DNA from: an uncultured Cytophagales bacterium
GTDB lineage: Bacteria; Bacteroidota; Bacteroidia; Cytophagales; Amoebophilaceae
DNA length: 9,060 nt
Assembly (NCBI GenBank): GCA_905479855.1
Contig: CAJQOF010000003.1
Coordinates: 1-9,060 of the forward strand
Direction: 5' to 3'
Shown here: positions 1 to 6,653 of the stretch, in pieces
Position numbering within the stretch: the stretch's first letter is position 1
How the letters are laid out: each line of letters begins with the position of its first letter
The notes under the pieces: generated by a model
The model's database searches: none
Told to the model about the DNA's origin: nothing
The model's input: the letters and a program-made list of their open reading frames with translations, nothing else
Translations under genes and position numbers: made by a program

Positions 1-1634
1 TTTTCGAGGCCATAACCTTGGAGTCTGTTGTGATAATAAAATAGTGTGCGCAAATCTTGGGTAACAATCTCCCCAGCTTTGTTCTGGAGCAAAGGTCGCT
101 GGGCATGATAAAGGCCCAGATTAGCCAACCCGTGCTGCAGCATCCAATCAATATTTTCCTCCTTCAGCATAGGCTCCACCGATAGTTTGCCTTCCTCGTG
201 TAATTGAAGAATAGCCACGCGCAGCTGGGTAAAGGTCTCTACTAATGTTGCATAAGAGATGCGCACTTTTTCTGGCGGTAGCTGCAACAGCGCTTTCTCA
301 TCCAACGCGGCATGTTGTTTTTTGATGCATGTAAACGCAGCAAAAGCCACCAAATAACTAATAAGCACACAGTTGGCCTTATAATAAGCCTTTACAATGG
401 CATTGCTCAGCGTAGTAGTATGGTTGTCTTGTTGGCTGCCAGCCCCCCCCCCATTTTCTGCCTCCAGAAAATGGGCGTAAGTATCTACAGCGCCCCCTTG
501 CGCATCATAACTATTACCGGCCCCATCTACCCTATTGCCCAACAAATCCATAGGCTGCCCAATGGAGACAAAAATGGTGGAGTTCTTGGTGAAAAAGTTA
601 TTGGTAAGCTTAAGCAGTTTATAAGGAGGGGTACTACTGCTACCCAACCTCGCATGCCCCTGCGAAGCCAAGTAATTATTAACAAGAAGAGGGGCTTCTA
701 ACACACAATTATAACTGAGCACCACCGGCACCACAAAAAGTTTGCGGCCATCACTACCTTGGGCTTGATAATTACAGCGCTGTGCCTCAAACGCAGTGCC
801 CAAAAGGCCTAACTTCAGTTGCTGCTCTAGCGCACCAGAGCGCGAGCGTGTTCCTCCGGGGTAGAAAAGGCTGTGGCAGCCCCATTGCAACGCCAAGCTT
901 GAGTAGCTATTAAGCGTAGCCAAGTAGGGCAAATTCTTCTTTCGTCGGTCTACTTTATAGACGCCCAGGTTGTTCAGGAAATAAGCAAAAAATCTACTAT
1001 TGAATAAATTGAGCCCAGCACCGTAGACAAAGTGTGGCAGCCCCAGTGTTTGCGTTATCCAACCAATAAGCATGGAATCTATATGGCTAAAGTGCGTTGG
1101 CACCATGAGTAGGGTACCTATTTTGGCAAGTTCTCTCAGTTCGTCTATCTCCCCCATAATGTGGATCCTTTCCCGCAACCGTTCCTGCATACGCCAGGGT
1201 TGGGTGACCCTTTTTAAACTAAGGGGGTTGAGCATTTGCGTCAATGTGTACGTAATGGCCCGCTGCCCCAGTTGGTAGTGTGCCATCCGGAAATTCCCCG
1301 CAATCTCGTGCGCATAGCGGTTGATAATTGCCTCCAAGATAGCAGCCATATTGCCACCATCGGCCAGGGCAGCCTCCTGTTGTTGCCAAAAAGCAGGTTC
1401 GTCGGCAGGGTCAACCTTCCAAGCTTTCCTTTGGCTACGCACCCGTTCTGTTGCTACCGTTTTGACCAACACGGCCCGCAAGTCGTCCGTTGTTGAATAA
1501 GTGGCCAGGAGCGTCTGCATGGCCTTGTCTATCACAGCCTGAATAAAAGGCTCCCGCTGCCTATTGAGCTGGGCTATAGGCCAGTCCTCAGCTTTGGGGA
1601 TGATGGGCGTGTATTTCTGCTTATTTTGGGACAT
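1..1634 (-). CDS. plsB: Glycerol-3-phosphate 1-O-acyltransferase (PlsB/GPAT-like), 3' end beyond window
   Basis: The frame is open from the ATG at 1634 to the left edge, giving 544 codons with no stop, so the C-terminus lies outside the window. An in-frame TAA sits two codons upstream of this ATG, so no earlier start is possible. All four acyltransferase blocks are visible: HFSHID (HX4D, residues 181-186), GVYKVDRR (224-231), FYPGGTRSRSG (257-267) and VVPVVLSY (301-308). These match the PlsB/GPAT family, which acylates sn-glycerol-3-phosphate at position 1 in the first step of membrane phospholipid synthesis. Block III reads PGG where E. coli-type PlsB has an E before the GxRSR core; I recall the PGG form from Bacteroidota proteins but have not checked it. 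About 170 residues precede block I and more than 230 follow block IV. A Gly-rich linker near residues 395-399 is encoded by a G10 run. The assignment to the acyltransferase family is firm, while PlsB rather than a DHAP-type acyltransferase is inferred. Confidence 0.85.
   Translation of the reverse strand, partial: MSQNKQKYTPIIPKAEDWPIAQLNRQREPFIQAVIDKAMQTLLATYSTTDDLRAVLVKTVATERVRSQRKAWKVDPADEPAFWQQQEAALADGGNMAAILEAIINRYAHEIAGNFRMAHYQLGQRAITYTLTQMLNPLSLKRVTQPWRMQERLRERIHIMGEIDELRELAKIGTLLMVPTHFSHIDSMLIGWITQTLGLPHFVYGAGLNLFNSRFFAYFLNNLGVYKVDRRKKNLPYLATLNSYSSLALQWGCHSLFYPGGTRSRSGALEQQLKLGLLGTAFEAQRCNYQAQGSDGRKLFVVPVVLSYNCVLEAPLLVNNYLASQGHARLGSSSTPPYKLLKLTNNFFTKNSTIFVSIGQPMDLLGNRVDGAGNSYDAQGGAVDTYAHFLEAENGGGAGSQQDNHTTTLSNAIVKAYYKANCVLISYLVAFAAFTCIKKQHAALDEKALLQLPPEKVRISYATLVETFTQLRVAILQLHEEGKLSVEPMLKEENIDWMLQHGLANLGLYHAQRPLLQNKAGEIVTQDLRTLFYYHNRLQGYGLE
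443..474 (-). repeat. G10 homopolymer adjoining a perfect 10-bp stem-loop inside plsB
   Basis: The plus strand has ten consecutive C at 443-452. The arms CCATTTTCTG (451-460) and CAGAAAATGG (465-474) are perfect inverted repeats separated by the 4-nt loop CCTC. In the plsB mRNA the hairpin comes first and the G10 run follows directly, overlapping the foot of the stem. The run encodes Gly-Gly-Gly plus the first base of an Ala codon, and the frame is open as it stands. Confidence 0.8.
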
Positions 1635-1682
1635 AAGTTAAGTGCTTCAAAACCGTTGGCCTATAGCGTTGAGAGGAAGCTA

Positions 1683-1714
1683 CAAAGTACCATAAAAAAA
1701 CCGAGGCAAGCAAT
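1683..1714 (-). promoter_or_regulatory. Candidate plsB promoter (Bacteroidota-type, imperfect)
   Basis: On the minus strand ATTG (1714-1711) is followed, after 21 nt, by TACTTTG (1689-1683). This resembles the Bacteroidota primary-sigma pattern TTTG-N19-21-TAnnTTTG but is one base short in the -7 box. It would leave a leader of about 40 nt before the plsB ATG. This is pattern matching only. Confidence 0.3.
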
Positions 1715-1756
1715 GTGCCCAATACCCTGCGCTGTAATAACCGAGCGCTATTTCAC

Positions 1757-1764
1757 TACTTTTG
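1757..1764 (+). promoter_or_regulatory. Candidate -7 box upstream of nth
   Basis: TACTTTTG fits TAnnTTTG exactly and lies 42 nt ahead of the nth ATG at 1807. No good TTTG is visible at the expected -33 distance, so the promoter is only tentative. The region 1635-1806 is a divergent intergenic spacer shared with plsB, and it also holds a short GCGCT/AGCGC inverted repeat (1729-1748). Confidence 0.3.
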
Positions 1765-1793
1765 GGAGAATTCTACAGGTGGGCTTGTCTCAC

Positions 1794-1799
1794 AGAAGG
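1794..1799 (+). promoter_or_regulatory. Ribosome binding site deciding the nth start
   Basis: AGAAGG lies 7 nt before the ATG at 1807. The alternative upstream ATG at 1762 would add 15 residues without family similarity, so this site supports the shorter form. Confidence 0.6.
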
Positions 1800-1806
1800 T
1801 TACACT

Positions 1807-2463
1807 ATGACGAAAGAAGAACGCTATCAGGCCTTTATTAGCCACTTCGCACAAAGTCAGCCGAATGCAACCATCGAGCTAAAGTATAAGACGCCTTTTC
1901 AGCTGCTCATTGCGGTGGTGCTCAGCGCGCAATGCACGGACAAACGCATCAATAGGGTCACCCCTCCGCTGTTCGAAACTTTTCCAACACCCCAGCACAT
2001 GGCCAAGGGGAGCTATGAAGAAGTCTTTGCCTACATCAAGAGTGTCTCCTACCCCAATAGCAAAACCAAGTACCTTATCACCCTCTCTAAGATGTTGATA
2101 GAAGACTTTGCGGGAGAAATACCAGCGCAGGCAGAGGAGTTGCAAAAGTTGCCGGGCGTAGGGAGAAAGACGGCACATGTGCTGGTTTCCGTGTTGCATA
2201 ACCAACCCAAGATGGCGGTGGATACGCATGTAATGCGTGTATCGAAACGGTTGGGTTTGGTGGACAGCAGCCGCTCAACACCGCTGGCCATAGAGCGGCA
2301 GCTGGTGCACTATTTGCCCAAGAAGTATATAGCCAGAGCGCATCATTGGTTAATTTTGCACGGACGCTATGTTTGCGTGGCACGGAGCCCCAAATGTGGG
2401 GCTTGTGCCCTCGCTTCTTTTTGCGCGCATTATCAACAGACAAAGGCGGTTACATTAGCCTGA
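1807..2463 (+). CDS. nth: Endonuclease III (DNA glycosylase / AP lyase)
   Basis: The 218-residue product removes oxidised pyrimidines from DNA and nicks the resulting abasic site in base-excision repair. The helix-hairpin-helix LPGVGRKTA (115-123) contains the catalytic Lys121, and Asp139 in VDTH is the conserved acid. The C-terminal cysteines C190-X6-C197-X2-C200-X5-C206 are the ligands of the 4Fe-4S cluster. AVVLSAQCTD (36-45) and HHWLILHGRY (179-188) also match the family closely. Length agrees with E. coli Nth (211). The start at 1807 is preferred over an in-frame ATG at 1762 because it matches the family N-terminus and is preceded by AGAAGG at 1794-1799 with 7-nt spacing. It ends 23 nt before the acetyltransferase start, so the two probably share a transcript. 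Confidence 0.96.
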   Translation: MTKEERYQAFISHFAQSQPNATIELKYKTPFQLLIAVVLSAQCTDKRINRVTPPLFETFPTPQHMAKGSYEEVFAYIKSVSYPNSKTKYLITLSKMLIEDFAGEIPAQAEELQKLPGVGRKTAHVLVSVLHNQPKMAVDTHVMRVSKRLGLVDSSRSTPLAIERQLVHYLPKKYIARAHHWLILHGRYVCVARSPKCGACALASFCAHYQQTKAVTLA

Positions 2464-2486
2464 GCGGGTTCTACTGGAAGTTCACT

Positions 2487-2969
2487 ATGGAAGAAAACAA
2501 ACCTACCATTGAGGTGCTTGATCACCTCCCAAAAGCGGTAGAGGAGGCAATACATAACGGTTTTGCTGTGCATGGACAAGACCATGGCATTGATGTGAAC
2601 TACAAAAAGTTTGTGTTCGTTATCAAAAATGCTGCTAATGGATTTATGGGCATATTAAATGGCTACACAGCTTTTGCGGAAATATATATTGAGGACCTTT
2701 GGGTAGCAGCGCCACACCGAGGAAAGGGCTACGGAAAAAAATTACTAACAACACTAGAAGCACACTTCAGGGGCAAAGGATTCAACAACATCAACTTATC
2801 TTCTAGTGCATACCAAGCACCTGGTTTCTATAAGAAATGTGGTTTTAAAGAAGAGTTTGTGAGAGAAAACAAGAAAAACCCCAAGCTGACAAAAACTTTC
2901 CTTGCTAAATATTTTGAAGAGGAGGTAGAAACACAAGGAATTTTGCCTACCAATGGTGGTACGAATTAG
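2487..2969 (+). CDS. GNAT-family N-acetyltransferase, substrate unknown
   Basis: The 160-residue product has the single-domain GNAT fold that transfers acetyl from acetyl-CoA to an amine. Motif A reads EDLWVAAPHRGKGYGKKLL (69-87), containing the R-x-x-G-x-G acetyl-CoA pyrophosphate loop (R78 to G83). Motif B reads AYQAPGFYKKCGF (108-120), with the Tyr usually near the active site. The frame is open further upstream to 2346, but that part overlaps nth and has no GNAT similarity. The ATG at 2487 is preceded by TGGAAG (2475-2480) at 6-nt spacing. It sits 23 nt after nth and about 105 nt before gatB, on the same strand. Its codons look more A-rich (many AAA, GAA, TTT, AAC) than those of nth or gatB, which may mean a later arrival. 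The substrate cannot be told from sequence. Confidence 0.88.
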   Translation: MEENKPTIEVLDHLPKAVEEAIHNGFAVHGQDHGIDVNYKKFVFVIKNAANGFMGILNGYTAFAEIYIEDLWVAAPHRGKGYGKKLLTTLEAHFRGKGFNNINLSSSAYQAPGFYKKCGFKEEFVRENKKNPKLTKTFLAKYFEEEVETQGILPTNGGTN

Positions 2970-3074
2970 CACCGCTCTTTTTTAATTGCATTATTGCATA
3001 AAACGCCACCTGCTTGGCAGGCCCTATCAGTCAGTGATATAGTCGAACGAAAAGAAATCGCCCCAAAAAAACGC

Positions 3075-4538
3075 ATGAGCAAGTCTATTAGAGAAAAATA
3101 CACCGCCGTCATCGGCCTAGAAGTGCACGCACAGCTCTCTTTGCAACGCAAGATGTTTGCCCCAGAAGCTGCCACCTATGGGGCTATGCCCAACACCCAA
3201 GTAAGCACGGTAAGCTTGGCGCATCCTGGCACCTTGCCTCGCGTTAACAAACAAGCCGTTAGCTCCGCCATAAAAATAGGCTTAGCATGTAATTCAACGA
3301 TTACGAAAGAGAACATCTTTGCCAGGAAGAATTACTTCTACACGGACCTACCTAAGGGCTACCAGATTACGCAAGATGCTACCCCGATTTGCCGGGAGGG
3401 TTATATTACCATTGACGCCAAGGAGGGGGCTGAGCAAGAGATTGCACTAGAGCGCATTCATCTAGAAGAAGATACGGGGAAGTCGATACACGGCTTGGTA
3501 GAAGGAGAAAGCCTGCTCGACTTTAATCGCGCTGGCGTTGCACTTATTGAGATTGTGACCAAGCCAGTGCTCAGAACATCTGCAGAAGCGTATAGCCTAC
3601 TCGGAGAAATCAGGAAGCTGGTGCGCTACCTGGATATTTGTGATGGCAACATGGAGGAGGGGTCCCTACGCTGCGATGCCAACATCTCGGTGATGCTAAA
3701 AGATGCCACTGAATTTGGAGAGCGGGTAGAGGTAAAAAACATGAACTCTATTCGCCACGTTCAGCTGGCCATTGAGCATGAAATAGACCGCCAAATTGGC
3801 GTGCTAGAGGTGGGGGGGGCTATTGTTTCGGAAACACGTGGTTACAATGCTGCCACCAATACCACCACAAGCTTGCGCAAGAAAGAAACGGTGAATGACT
3901 ATCGCTATTTCCCTGAGCCTGACCTGCCACCACTGGTTGTTGCTAAAGAATGGATTGAAGCCGTGCGCACAACCATGCCGCTACTGCCTAGAGCATGCTT
4001 CAAAAAGTTTGTAGACCAATACCAACTACCCACGTATGACGCAGCAGTGCTGAGCGAAGATAGGGATACGGCCTTGTACTTTGAGGAGCTCTGCCAGCTT
4101 ACAGCGCACTACAAAGCGGCTTCTAACTGGATCATGGGGCCCGTAAAGGCGTTCCTCAATGAACTAACCCTCTCCATCAAGGAATTTCCATTGCAACCTA
4201 CTGTTCTGGCTGAGCTCATCACGCTAGTAGCGCAAAAGCAACTTAGCTTTTCAGTCGCCTCCCAAAAACTCTACCCTGCCCTACTCAAGCAGCCCAATAA
4301 AGCGCCGCTCGCACTGGCAAAGGAACTCAACTTACTGCAAGAGGGTGACGAAAACACAATACAGGCGCTTGTGGACGAAGTAATTGCCGCCTATCCGGAG
4401 AAGGTAGCGGCTTACCGAAATGGAAAGAAAGGACTTCTAGGTATGCTCATGGGCGAAGTAATGAAAAAAAGCCAAGGTAAGGTGGCGCCCCAGCTAGCCA
4501 ACAACCTATTAGTACAACGGCTAGAACCTACACAATAG
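3075..4538 (+). CDS. gatB: Aspartyl/glutamyl-tRNA(Asn/Gln) amidotransferase subunit B
   Basis: This is the 487-residue GatB subunit of GatCAB, which activates and amidates Glu-tRNA(Gln) and/or Asp-tRNA(Asn), with ammonia supplied by GatA. The N-terminus AVIGLEVHAQLS (11-22) is the family start block. ARKNYFYTDLPKGYQITQ (83-100), RIHLEEDTGKS (127-137), DFNRAGVALIEIVTKP (149-164) and GNMEEGSLRCDANIS (191-205) are core motifs, followed by ETVNDYRYFPEPDLPP (271-286). The C-terminal YqeY-like tail ends with GKKGLLGMLMGEVMKKSQG (450-468). Length is typical (about 475-500). The signature at 149-164 has Ala155 where many GatB proteins have Pro. The start is set by homology, since no clear Shine-Dalgarno precedes it and the upstream stretch is A-rich. 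A weak CCTGC/GCAGG hairpin lies upstream near 3009-3021. gatA and gatC are not in the window, so the complex must be encoded in pieces. Confidence 0.97.
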   Translation: MSKSIREKYTAVIGLEVHAQLSLQRKMFAPEAATYGAMPNTQVSTVSLAHPGTLPRVNKQAVSSAIKIGLACNSTITKENIFARKNYFYTDLPKGYQITQDATPICREGYITIDAKEGAEQEIALERIHLEEDTGKSIHGLVEGESLLDFNRAGVALIEIVTKPVLRTSAEAYSLLGEIRKLVRYLDICDGNMEEGSLRCDANISVMLKDATEFGERVEVKNMNSIRHVQLAIEHEIDRQIGVLEVGGAIVSETRGYNAATNTTTSLRKKETVNDYRYFPEPDLPPLVVAKEWIEAVRTTMPLLPRACFKKFVDQYQLPTYDAAVLSEDRDTALYFEELCQLTAHYKAASNWIMGPVKAFLNELTLSIKEFPLQPTVLAELITLVAQKQLSFSVASQKLYPALLKQPNKAPLALAKELNLLQEGDENTIQALVDEVIAAYPEKVAAYRNGKKGLLGMLMGEVMKKSQGKVAPQLANNLLVQRLEPTQ

Positions 4539-4551
4539 TATGGCAAAAAGT

Positions 4552-4581
4552 ATTGCAAACCCATGAAAGGTTGTACCTTCG
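4552..4581 (+). promoter_or_regulatory. Candidate Bacteroidota promoter for the brnTA locus
   Basis: ATTG (4552-4555), an 18-nt spacer and TACCTTCG (4574-4581) lie close to TTTG-N19-21-TAnnTTTG, with one mismatch in each box and a spacer one short. Transcription would start only a few bases before the ATG at 4593, giving a nearly leaderless mRNA. Position after the gatB stop and ahead of the toxin frame supports an own promoter. This is unproven. Confidence 0.45.
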
Positions 4582-4592
4582 CGGGAGAGGAT

Positions 4593-4904
4593 ATGCCAGA
4601 ACAACTAAGCATTGTGGGTAATAGGAGCAGCTTTGAATGGGACGAAGCAAAAAATAGGATCAACCAAGAAAAGGCATCGCCTTTCTTTTGAACTGGCCCA
4701 GTATGCATTTGAAGATCCACAGCGAATAATCGCAAAAAGTATAGATCATGATGCCCCAGAAGACAGGTTCTATTGTTTTGGGGAGGTTTTGGGGAGGTTG
4801 CTACAGTAAGATTCACCTATCGCGGCGCTTCCATTAGAATATTTGGGGCCGGCTATTGGAAAAAAGGACTAAAAATTTATGATAATGAAAGCAATGAACT
4901 ATAA
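4593..4904 (+). pseudogene. brnT: BrnT-family toxin, broken by two frameshifts
   Basis: Three segments together spell a complete BrnT (DUF497) ribonuclease toxin of 99 residues. Segment one (4593-4673) ends SSFEWDEAKNRINQEK. Segment two (4675-4786) reads HRLSFELAQYAFEDPQR, continuing to FYCFGEV. Segment three (4798-4904) reads ATVRFTYRGASIRIFGAGYW and ends at TAA 4902-4904. Between one and two there is a single extra G (4673/4674). Between two and three the 11-mer TTTTGGGGAGG is tandemly duplicated. Together they add 12 nt, so the end returns to the starting frame. As it stands, translation from 4593 stops at TGA 4689-4691 after 32 residues. BrnT toxins inhibit growth through RNase activity and are neutralised by the adjacent BrnA. 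GGAG at 4584-4587 could serve as ribosome binding site. A further in-frame ATG is at 4563. Family identity is from recognised motifs; inactivity is inferred from the broken frame. Confidence 0.85.
4776..4797 (+). repeat. 11-bp tandem duplication that breaks brnT
   Basis: TTTTGGGGAGG occurs at 4776-4786 and again directly at 4787-4797. Removing one copy joins the toxin codons FYCFGEV and ATVRFTYRG without a gap, so the duplication is the lesion. It was probably made by replication slippage. Confidence 0.92.
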
Positions 4905-5148
4905 CGACCAAGGCTATACAAACGAGCCTATTGGAGAAGTAAGGATCATCGCCGATTTTTTACCTTCTCCTGAGGCGCTAGTCTTCAAGACAAAACAGGT
5001 GAAAGTTACCCTGGCGCTTGATGCATCTACCTTGGATTTTTTCAAGCAAAAGGCATCAGCGCATAATGATAAATACCAACGAATGATCCGCTTGTTGTTG
5101 AGGGAATATGCAGCTAAGCACGGTGCCTTAGCCATTGTAAAACAATAA
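4879..5148 (+). CDS. brnA: BrnA-family antitoxin (ribbon-helix-helix type)
   Basis: The 89-residue intact product matches BrnA antitoxins, which bind BrnT directly and repress their own promoter. The N-terminal part GEVRIIADFLPSPEALVFK (19-37) corresponds to the toxin-contacting arm with its conserved DFLPxPEELVF-like stretch. The part after about residue 40, VKVTLALDASTLDFF (41-55) followed by YQRMIRLLLREYAAKH (66-81), has the strand-helix-helix pattern of a ribbon-helix-helix DNA-binding domain. The start at 4879 overlaps the last codons of the toxin frame (stop at 4904) by 26 nt, the usual toxin-first order with coupled translation. In-frame ATGs at 4885 and 4894 are alternatives, and AAGGA at 4864-4868 is the best ribosome site. 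With brnT broken it is an orphan antitoxin, and its retention is either recent or for its repressor role. Confidence 0.85.
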   Translation: MIMKAMNYNDQGYTNEPIGEVRIIADFLPSPEALVFKTKQVKVTLALDASTLDFFKQKASAHNDKYQRMIRLLLREYAAKHGALAIVKQ

Positions 5149-5460
5149 CTTGATACATTTGTTTTTTTACCGGACTTTTTTGTTGCGATGAGTGGCTCAC
5201 AAGAAACTTCACGGACGCAAAAATCCCAAAAAGCGCATTGACAGAACGGCTATTTATTCCTTTACAATGGCTAAATGGGCCGGAGCAAAAAGGGTTGTGG
5301 AACAATCGGGAACGATGGAGTCGGTGTCAAGCGCGACAAAACGCCCACCCTACTTGGATAAAAACTTTAAATCACGCGCAATTTTAATCGTTGCCAACAC
5401 GTACACGTGAGCGGCTACCGCTTCTGGTAGCCGCTATACAACCGCTAATTTATTCTGATA
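5149..5460. other. Intergenic stretch without a convincing gene
   Basis: No recognisable gene is seen between brnA and the channel gene. A GTG-started frame at 5192-5410 (72 codons, Lys/Arg-rich at its N-terminus) has no ribosome site or motif I recognise, so I do not call it. The start is T-rich, with runs near 5162-5168 and 5175-5181. TACATTTG at 5154-5161 fits a TAnnTTTG -7 box but has only a poor ATTG upstream. The right end holds a strong hairpin. Confidence 0.5.
5410..5435. terminator. Perfect 10-bp stem-loop upstream of the channel gene (terminator-like, no U-tract)
   Basis: AGCGGCTACC (5410-5419) and GGTAGCCGCT (5426-5435) pair perfectly around a 6-nt loop. It ends 25 nt before the channel ATG. 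There is no T-run directly after it on either strand, so intrinsic termination is doubtful. It could instead stabilise RNA ends or act in the leader of the downstream gene. Confidence 0.45.
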
Positions 5461-6528
5461 ATGAACCAACTCTTTGAAACGATCAACGGCTTTTTCCAAA
5501 AACACGCATTGCTTGTATACCCCCTGTTCACTTCAATCATGGCCACGCTGGCCACCTACATCTACTACCTCGGCTACAAACGATTACGCCCACAACTTAC
5601 CAAAAACGGCCACTTTATTATCAGTGCGTTGCTGAAGGCTATCCACTGGCCAGTGGTTGCTTTCATCTGGCTACAAGCTACTTCCCATTCCATAAAAGCT
5701 TTTTCTTTGGAGATGGATAAAGAGCTTCTTTATTGGGCGGATAAACTACACGATGTGGGTCTCATACTGCTATTAGGGTGGACGTTTATGCGCTTTACCC
5801 AGCGCTTTGAAGAAGAGCTTTTGGCGGGCCACCTCTCTAAAAAACATCTCGACGAAACCTCGGTGAATGCTATAGGGAAATTGCTGCGCGTGGCATCGAT
5901 GGTGCTTATCATCCTATTCACCCTGCCCATGGTGGGCATAGAGGTTTCTGGTATTGTGGCTTTTGGTGGAGGGTCTGCCATTGTGCTAGGTATTGGTGCG
6001 CAGCAAATCTTTGCTAATTATTTTGGGGGGTTGGTCATCTATGCAGACCGGCACTTTAACGTAGGGGACTGGATTTCTTCACCAGAAAAAGAGATAAAGG
6101 GGCGTGTAGAGCAAATTGGCTGGCGTACTACACAGATTAGAACGCCCGATAGAAAGTTGCTCTATGTACCCAATGCTGCTTTTGCTAGCATAACGGTCAT
6201 TAACTCTACGAGGATGACCAACCGCTGCATTAAGGAGACCATTGAAATTCGGCATGAAGATGCCGCGCTGCTTGATAGCATTACCAAGGAGATACGTACC
6301 ATGCTGAAAAACCACCCAGGCATAGACCAGAAAAAGTTACAGCTGGCACATCTTGTAGATCTTGGCCATTTTTCACTTAAGATCGACATGCTTGCTTTTA
6401 CAAAAACCACAGAGCGCGCAATTTATCAGGATGTAAAACAGCATGTGCTACTAGAGACGCTTAATATCATTAAAAAGCACGAAGCTGCCCTTGTGAATCT
6501 TCGTGCTGCCTACGGCGATAGTCTCTAG
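5461..6528 (+). CDS. YnaI-like MscS-family mechanosensitive ion channel
   Basis: The 355-residue inner-membrane protein should open under membrane tension and release solutes on osmotic downshock. Hydrophobic segments lie near residues 18-38, 53-73, 96-112 and 142-160. The Gly/Ala-rich pore helix runs from about 163 to 186 and includes AFGGGSAIVLGIGAQQIFA (167-185). The beta domain follows with ADRHFNVGDWISSPEKEIKG (195-214), VEQIGWRTTQIRTPDRKLLY (216-235) and VPNAAFASI (236-244), then the alpha/beta cytoplasmic vestibule domain with HEDAALLDSI (265-274). Five membrane segments and the sequence through MTNRCIKETIEIRHEDAA resemble E. coli YnaI (343 residues) more than MscS. No Shine-Dalgarno is visible before the ATG, only TTTATTCTGATA. 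It converges with the amidase fragment, their stops being 11 nt apart. Channel family is certain; gating tension and selectivity are unknown. Confidence 0.93.
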   Translation: MNQLFETINGFFQKHALLVYPLFTSIMATLATYIYYLGYKRLRPQLTKNGHFIISALLKAIHWPVVAFIWLQATSHSIKAFSLEMDKELLYWADKLHDVGLILLLGWTFMRFTQRFEEELLAGHLSKKHLDETSVNAIGKLLRVASMVLIILFTLPMVGIEVSGIVAFGGGSAIVLGIGAQQIFANYFGGLVIYADRHFNVGDWISSPEKEIKGRVEQIGWRTTQIRTPDRKLLYVPNAAFASITVINSTRMTNRCIKETIEIRHEDAALLDSITKEIRTMLKNHPGIDQKKLQLAHLVDLGHFSLKIDMLAFTKTTERAIYQDVKQHVLLETLNIIKKHEAALVNLRAAYGDSL

Positions 6529-6626
6529 ACGAAGACCTTTTATTGCAACGAGCAACTGGTTGCTTGCTGGCACAAGCCTCCTGCTGCTTTTCTGGGTATT
6601 GCCGACGCTTCATGCTTCTCTTCTTT

Positions 6627-6653
6627 CTTATCGTCCTTATCGTCCTTATCGAT
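6627..6653. repeat. 9-bp tandem repeat in the amidase-fragment tail
   Basis: CTTATCGTC occurs at 6627-6635 and 6636-6644, followed by CTTATCGAT at 6645-6653. On the minus strand it encodes the charged run IDKDDKDDK just after the peptidoglycan-binding domain. Confidence 0.8.

Noticed and set aside
312..701. Plus-strand open frame of 129 codons
   Set aside because: It is antisense to the plsB frame, which carries clear family motifs, and shows no motif of its own. The plus-strand frames at 1072-1278 and 1236-1496 are rejected for the same reason.
1762..1806. Longer nth start at 1762
   Set aside because: The extra 15 residues lack family similarity and the start overlaps the candidate -7 box. 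AGAAGG supports 1807.
4412..4816. Minus-strand 134-codon frame over the gatB end and brnT
   Set aside because: It is antisense to gatB and to the reconstructed toxin and has no family similarity.
4593..4904. Programmed frameshifting in brnT
   Set aside because: Two events would be required, one of them across an 11-bp duplication. The sites do not look like known slippery signals, so decay is simpler.
5192..5410. GTG-started 72-codon frame between brnA and the channel gene
   Set aside because: No ribosome site, no recognised domain and an odd residue mix. It ends at the hairpin and is more likely chance than a gene.
5149..5460. tRNA or small structured RNA gene
   Set aside because: No cloverleaf with T-loop signature was found. 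The only strong structure is the simple hairpin at 5410-5435.
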